Source: Frankiales bacterium (GTDB lineage Bacteria; Actinomycetota; Actinomycetes; Mycobacteriales; Jatrophihabitantaceae). Taken from it: a stretch of DNA of 6,005 bases. The translations under genes were made by a program, and so were the position numbers. Below the pieces are notes generated by a model. That model saw only the letters and a program-made list of their open reading frames with translations, was not told where the DNA came from and searched no databases. This document shows, piece by piece, positions 5,099 to 6,005 of the stretch (within the stretch, counting starts at the first letter, position 1; each line of letters opens with the position of its first letter). The DNA is taken from the NCBI GenBank assembly GCA_025963265.1, contig JAOPUY010000382.1, forward strand, positions 1 to 6,005. Direction: 5' to 3'.

Positions 5099-5679
5099 CG
5101 GGTCGCGAGCGCTTCCTCAATGGACTGCCAGCCCCGCTCCAACTGGCGGGTGCTCGCGTCAAAGCTGTAGCAGCTGCCCTGCCCCGGCTGATCCACCAGC
5201 CGCTGAATCGGAGTGCCGGTGAGGTGGCACATCAGCAACGCGCCGACCCCGCCGTGCGAGACCAACAGCACGTCGCCGTCCCGTGCGGTCAGCGCCTGGT
5301 CGATCAGCGCGGCCACCGTGTCCGCGATCCGGACCTGAGCTGCCGCGGCGGTTTCCCAGCCGCGGGCGCTGACGTTCGGCCGCGCGATGAACTCCTGATA
5401 GTTGGCCCAGAATGCCGGCTCGGGCAGGTAGCCCGTCGCGGCCCGGTCGACCTCGGCCAGTCCGGGGACGACGGTCGCCCGACGTCCGACCACCTCGCCG
5501 ACGATCTCGGCGGTCTGCTCGGCCTTGGTCTCTGGACTGGTGAAGATCGCCGACACCTCGGCGAACAGCGGCGCGGCGAGCCGAGCCCGCTCACGACCCC
5601 GCTCGGTCAGTCCCCACTCGGCGACCGCCACCGCGGGGTCGATGTCGACCTCGGGGTGAGTGAGGAAGTGGAACCGCAC
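5095..5679 (-). CDS. Variant histidine phosphatase superfamily protein
   Basis: A 194-residue cytosolic protein of the phosphoglycerate-mutase-like histidine phosphatase fold. The usual RHG motif is THP here (FLTHPEV, 5-11), keeping the nucleophile-type His8 but replacing the phosphate-binding Arg. The second canonical Arg is a Lys (SPETKAEQTAE, 48-58, Lys52). The acid Glu76 (GLAEVDRAATGYLP, 73-86) and the second His (His142 in LLVSHGG, 138-144) are retained. A THPEV...DRxATGxLP form also occurs, as I recall, in a subfamily of bacterial histidine phosphatases, so this is probably a genuine variant and not decay. The substrate is unknown. The GTG at 5679 starts 9 bp after the ferredoxin stop, with no ribosome-binding site, implying coupling to the upstream gene. 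The stop overlaps that of the convergent gene at 5095-5098. Confidence 0.88.
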   Translation of the reverse strand: MRFHFLTHPEVDIDPAVAVAEWGLTERGRERARLAAPLFAEVSAIFTSPETKAEQTAEIVGEVVGRRATVVPGLAEVDRAATGYLPEPAFWANYQEFIARPNVSARGWETAAAAQVRIADTVAALIDQALTARDGDVLLVSHGGVGALLMCHLTGTPIQRLVDQPGQGSCYSFDASTRQLERGWQSIEEALATR

Positions 5680-5688
5680 TGGAAGCGG

Positions 5689-6005
5689 TCAGTGGTCCGT
5701 GGCCTGCGGCGGCAGGGCCGCGATGAACGGCGGGTCGAAGTCGGTCTTGCCGACCTTCGAGGCGCCACCGGGCGAGCCGAGGTCGACGAAGAAGTCGACG
5801 TTGGCCTGGGTGTAATCGCGCCACTTCTCGGGGAGGTCGTCCTCGTAGAAGATCGCCTCGACCGGGCACACCGGCTCGCAGGCACCGCAGTCCACGCACT
5901 CGTCGGGGTGGATGTAAAGCATCCGACCGCCCTCGTAGATGCAGTCCACGGGGCATTCCTCGATACACGCCTTGTCGAGAAGGTCGACACAAGGTTCCGC
6001 GATCA
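5689..6005 (-). CDS. fdxA: 7Fe ferredoxin ([3Fe-4S][4Fe-4S]), 5' end outside window
   Basis: 104 residues are visible; only about the first four codons lie beyond the right edge. The complete family member is about 105-115 residues and typically starts MTYVI, while this one enters at IAEPCVD. The cysteine pattern is that of 7Fe ferredoxins. The first motif is C-x7-C-x3-CP (visible Cys 5, 13, 17; CVDLLDKACIEECP). The second is CVDCGACEPVCP (Cys 36, 39, 42, 46). By analogy with Azotobacter FdI, Cys 5, 13 and 46 bind the 3Fe cluster and Cys 17, 36, 39 and 42 the 4Fe cluster. It is a soluble one-electron carrier, for example for P450s or other reductase-fed enzymes. The long tail after the second motif (EDDLPEKW..., LGSPGGASKVG) is typical of actinobacterial FdxA; M. 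tuberculosis calls its neighbourhood homologue fdxC. In many actinomycetes dapC follows, but here a phosphatase gene does. Confidence 0.96.
   Translation of the reverse strand, partial: IAEPCVDLLDKACIEECPVDCIYEGGRMLYIHPDECVDCGACEPVCPVEAIFYEDDLPEKWRDYTQANVDFFVDLGSPGGASKVGKTDFDPPFIAALPPQATDH

Overview
This is a dense, high-GC window of a free-standing chromosomal type from an actinomycete (Actinomycetota). The evidence is the strong G/C bias at third codon positions, frequent GTG starts, actinobacterial forms of DapD and DapE, a 7Fe ferredoxin, and a small DivIVA-like membrane protein. Gene content resembles the mycobacterial dapD-dapE-LOG neighbourhood (Rv1201c to Rv1209) plus the nearby fdxC (Rv1177). 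The order and the neighbours differ enough that I would not place it in Mycobacterium, and I cannot name a genus.

Layout from left to right: a minus-strand block runs from a divergent promoter near 3235 down to the left edge. It holds dapE (2120-3232), a long LOG/TIGR00730 protein (1162-2097), a short Rv1205-like LOG protein (460-1095), and a truncated N-terminally anchored DivIVA-like protein (1-414). The plus-strand block is dapD (3290-4255) followed 6 bp later by a membrane-anchored exported protein of unassigned function (4262-5098). That block meets a second minus-strand block head-on at a shared CTAG. The second minus-strand block is the end of a 7Fe ferredoxin gene (5689-6005, start outside the window) followed 9 bp later by a variant histidine phosphatase (5095-5679).

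How the genes work together: DapD and DapE are two enzymes of the succinylase branch of meso-diaminopimelate/lysine synthesis, and their genes share a 57-bp divergent promoter region. The exported protein after dapD carries a weak lysozyme/transglycosylase-like motif pair, and the DivIVA-like protein belongs to a group tied to growth or division. A cell-envelope theme is therefore plausible but inferred. The two LOG proteins are predicted nucleotide-5'-monophosphate phosphoribohydrolases (cytokinin-activating type) from two different subfamilies. Ferredoxin and phosphatase look cotranscribed but have no obvious pathway link.

Two features recur. First, short tandem duplications with a period divisible by three appear in or beside each of the minus-strand genes on the left: 42 bp, 12 bp, 12 bp and 15 bp. 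Second, start sites look leaderless: a TANNNT -10-like hexamer lies 6 to 8 nt before GTG at dapD, dapE and the long LOG gene. I see no RNA genes, mobile elements, CRISPR or phage genes. No stretch above 70 bp lacks a gene. Most of the window is conserved core metabolism, and I found no clear new multi-gene system.
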